DNA of 13,152 nt from positions 1 through 13,152 of the forward strand of contig JARLFW010000017.1 in assembly GCA_031296345.1 (NCBI GenBank). Direction: 5' to 3'. Positions 13,086 to 13,152 of the stretch are shown here, one piece after another. Source of the DNA: Nitrosotalea sp. (GTDB lineage: Archaea > Thermoproteota > Nitrososphaeria > Nitrososphaerales > Nitrosopumilaceae). The position numbers were made by a program, and so were the translations under genes. A model generated the notes under the pieces. The model was not told the DNA's origin, searched no databases, and saw nothing but the letters and a program-made list of their open reading frames with translations. Position 1 is the first letter of the stretch, and every line of letters starts with the position of its first letter.

Positions 13086-13152
13086 AGTCAGTCATTTCAA
13101 GTTAAACCGTACCAAACGAAAATTCCAAATTGGGTAAAAGGTATGTTCAACT
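13086..13152 (+). other. Coding-like continuation in the same frame after the TAG stop (partial)
   Basis: The frame of the preceding gene continues after the stop for 22 codons to the window edge: SQSFQVKPYQTKIP, then NWVKGMFN. The segment IPNWVKGMFN resembles the (I)PxWVKxxFxW motif I know from repeats in exported archaeal proteins of this phylum. It contains no early start codon that would place it in a separate gene (the first ATG is at 13143). It may be the remainder of an interrupted gene, or, less likely, a downstream gene with an unusual start. Confidence 0.35.

Overview
The window is AT-rich and reads as a stretch of chromosome from an ammonia-oxidising-type archaeon (Nitrososphaerota/Thaumarchaeota, most likely the Nitrosopumilales). 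This is an inference from gene content and promoter style. Archaeal markers are an aRF1 peptide-chain release factor with NIKS and GGQ motifs and a PurP-type ATP-grasp enzyme. Several exported or small proteins belong to families I know mainly from this phylum. Many genes have a TATA-like box 28-34 nt upstream of the start codon, which implies leaderless mRNAs. I see no tRNA, rRNA, insertion sequence or CRISPR array.

Layout. 1-99: C-terminal end of an unidentified gene. 164-1411: exported, membrane-anchored FN3/SHOCT protein, converging by 4 nt on a His-rich membrane protein (1408-2010, minus). 2123-2536: HIT-family protein, converging with a 12-nt overlap on a thioredoxin (2525-2848, minus), which follows an unknown protein (2874-3581, minus). 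3695-5628, minus: aRF1 preceded by a DsbA-like exported thiol oxidoreductase. 5677-6006 (minus) and 6116-6964 (plus): a divergent winged-helix regulator and ZIP metal transporter. 6987-9418, minus: PurP, a 71-aa protein and RlmN. 9609-10538: a MEDS-like protein with an unknown helical N-terminal domain. 10710-11585: membrane-anchored coiled-coil/beta-sandwich protein. 11645-11815, minus: a 56-aa Cys-rich protein. 11968-12786: MscS-like channel. 12873-13085: small exported protein whose frame continues in a coding-like way past its stop to the window edge.

How the genes fit together. The clearest regulatory unit is the regulator/ZIP pair. Both promoters carry a TTTAAATA box exactly 34 nt before the ATG, followed by a TTAG-N5-CCTAA element, with a 16-nt perfect palindrome between them. 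This suggests an autoregulated metal-responsive switch. Around it are informational and housekeeping genes (aRF1, RlmN, PurP) and envelope and redox genes (DsbA-like, thioredoxin, exported Cys/His proteins, MscS). The thiol genes could serve folding of the disulfide-containing exported proteins nearby, but that is only a contextual guess.

Most worth a second look: the mirrored metal-regulator promoter, the apparent duplication of the beta domain in the MscS-like channel, the unlisted 56-aa Cys-rich gene, the in-frame TAG at 13083-13085, the 34-nt inverted repeat before the MscS gene, and the three degenerate 21-nt direct repeats between rlmN and the MEDS-like gene.
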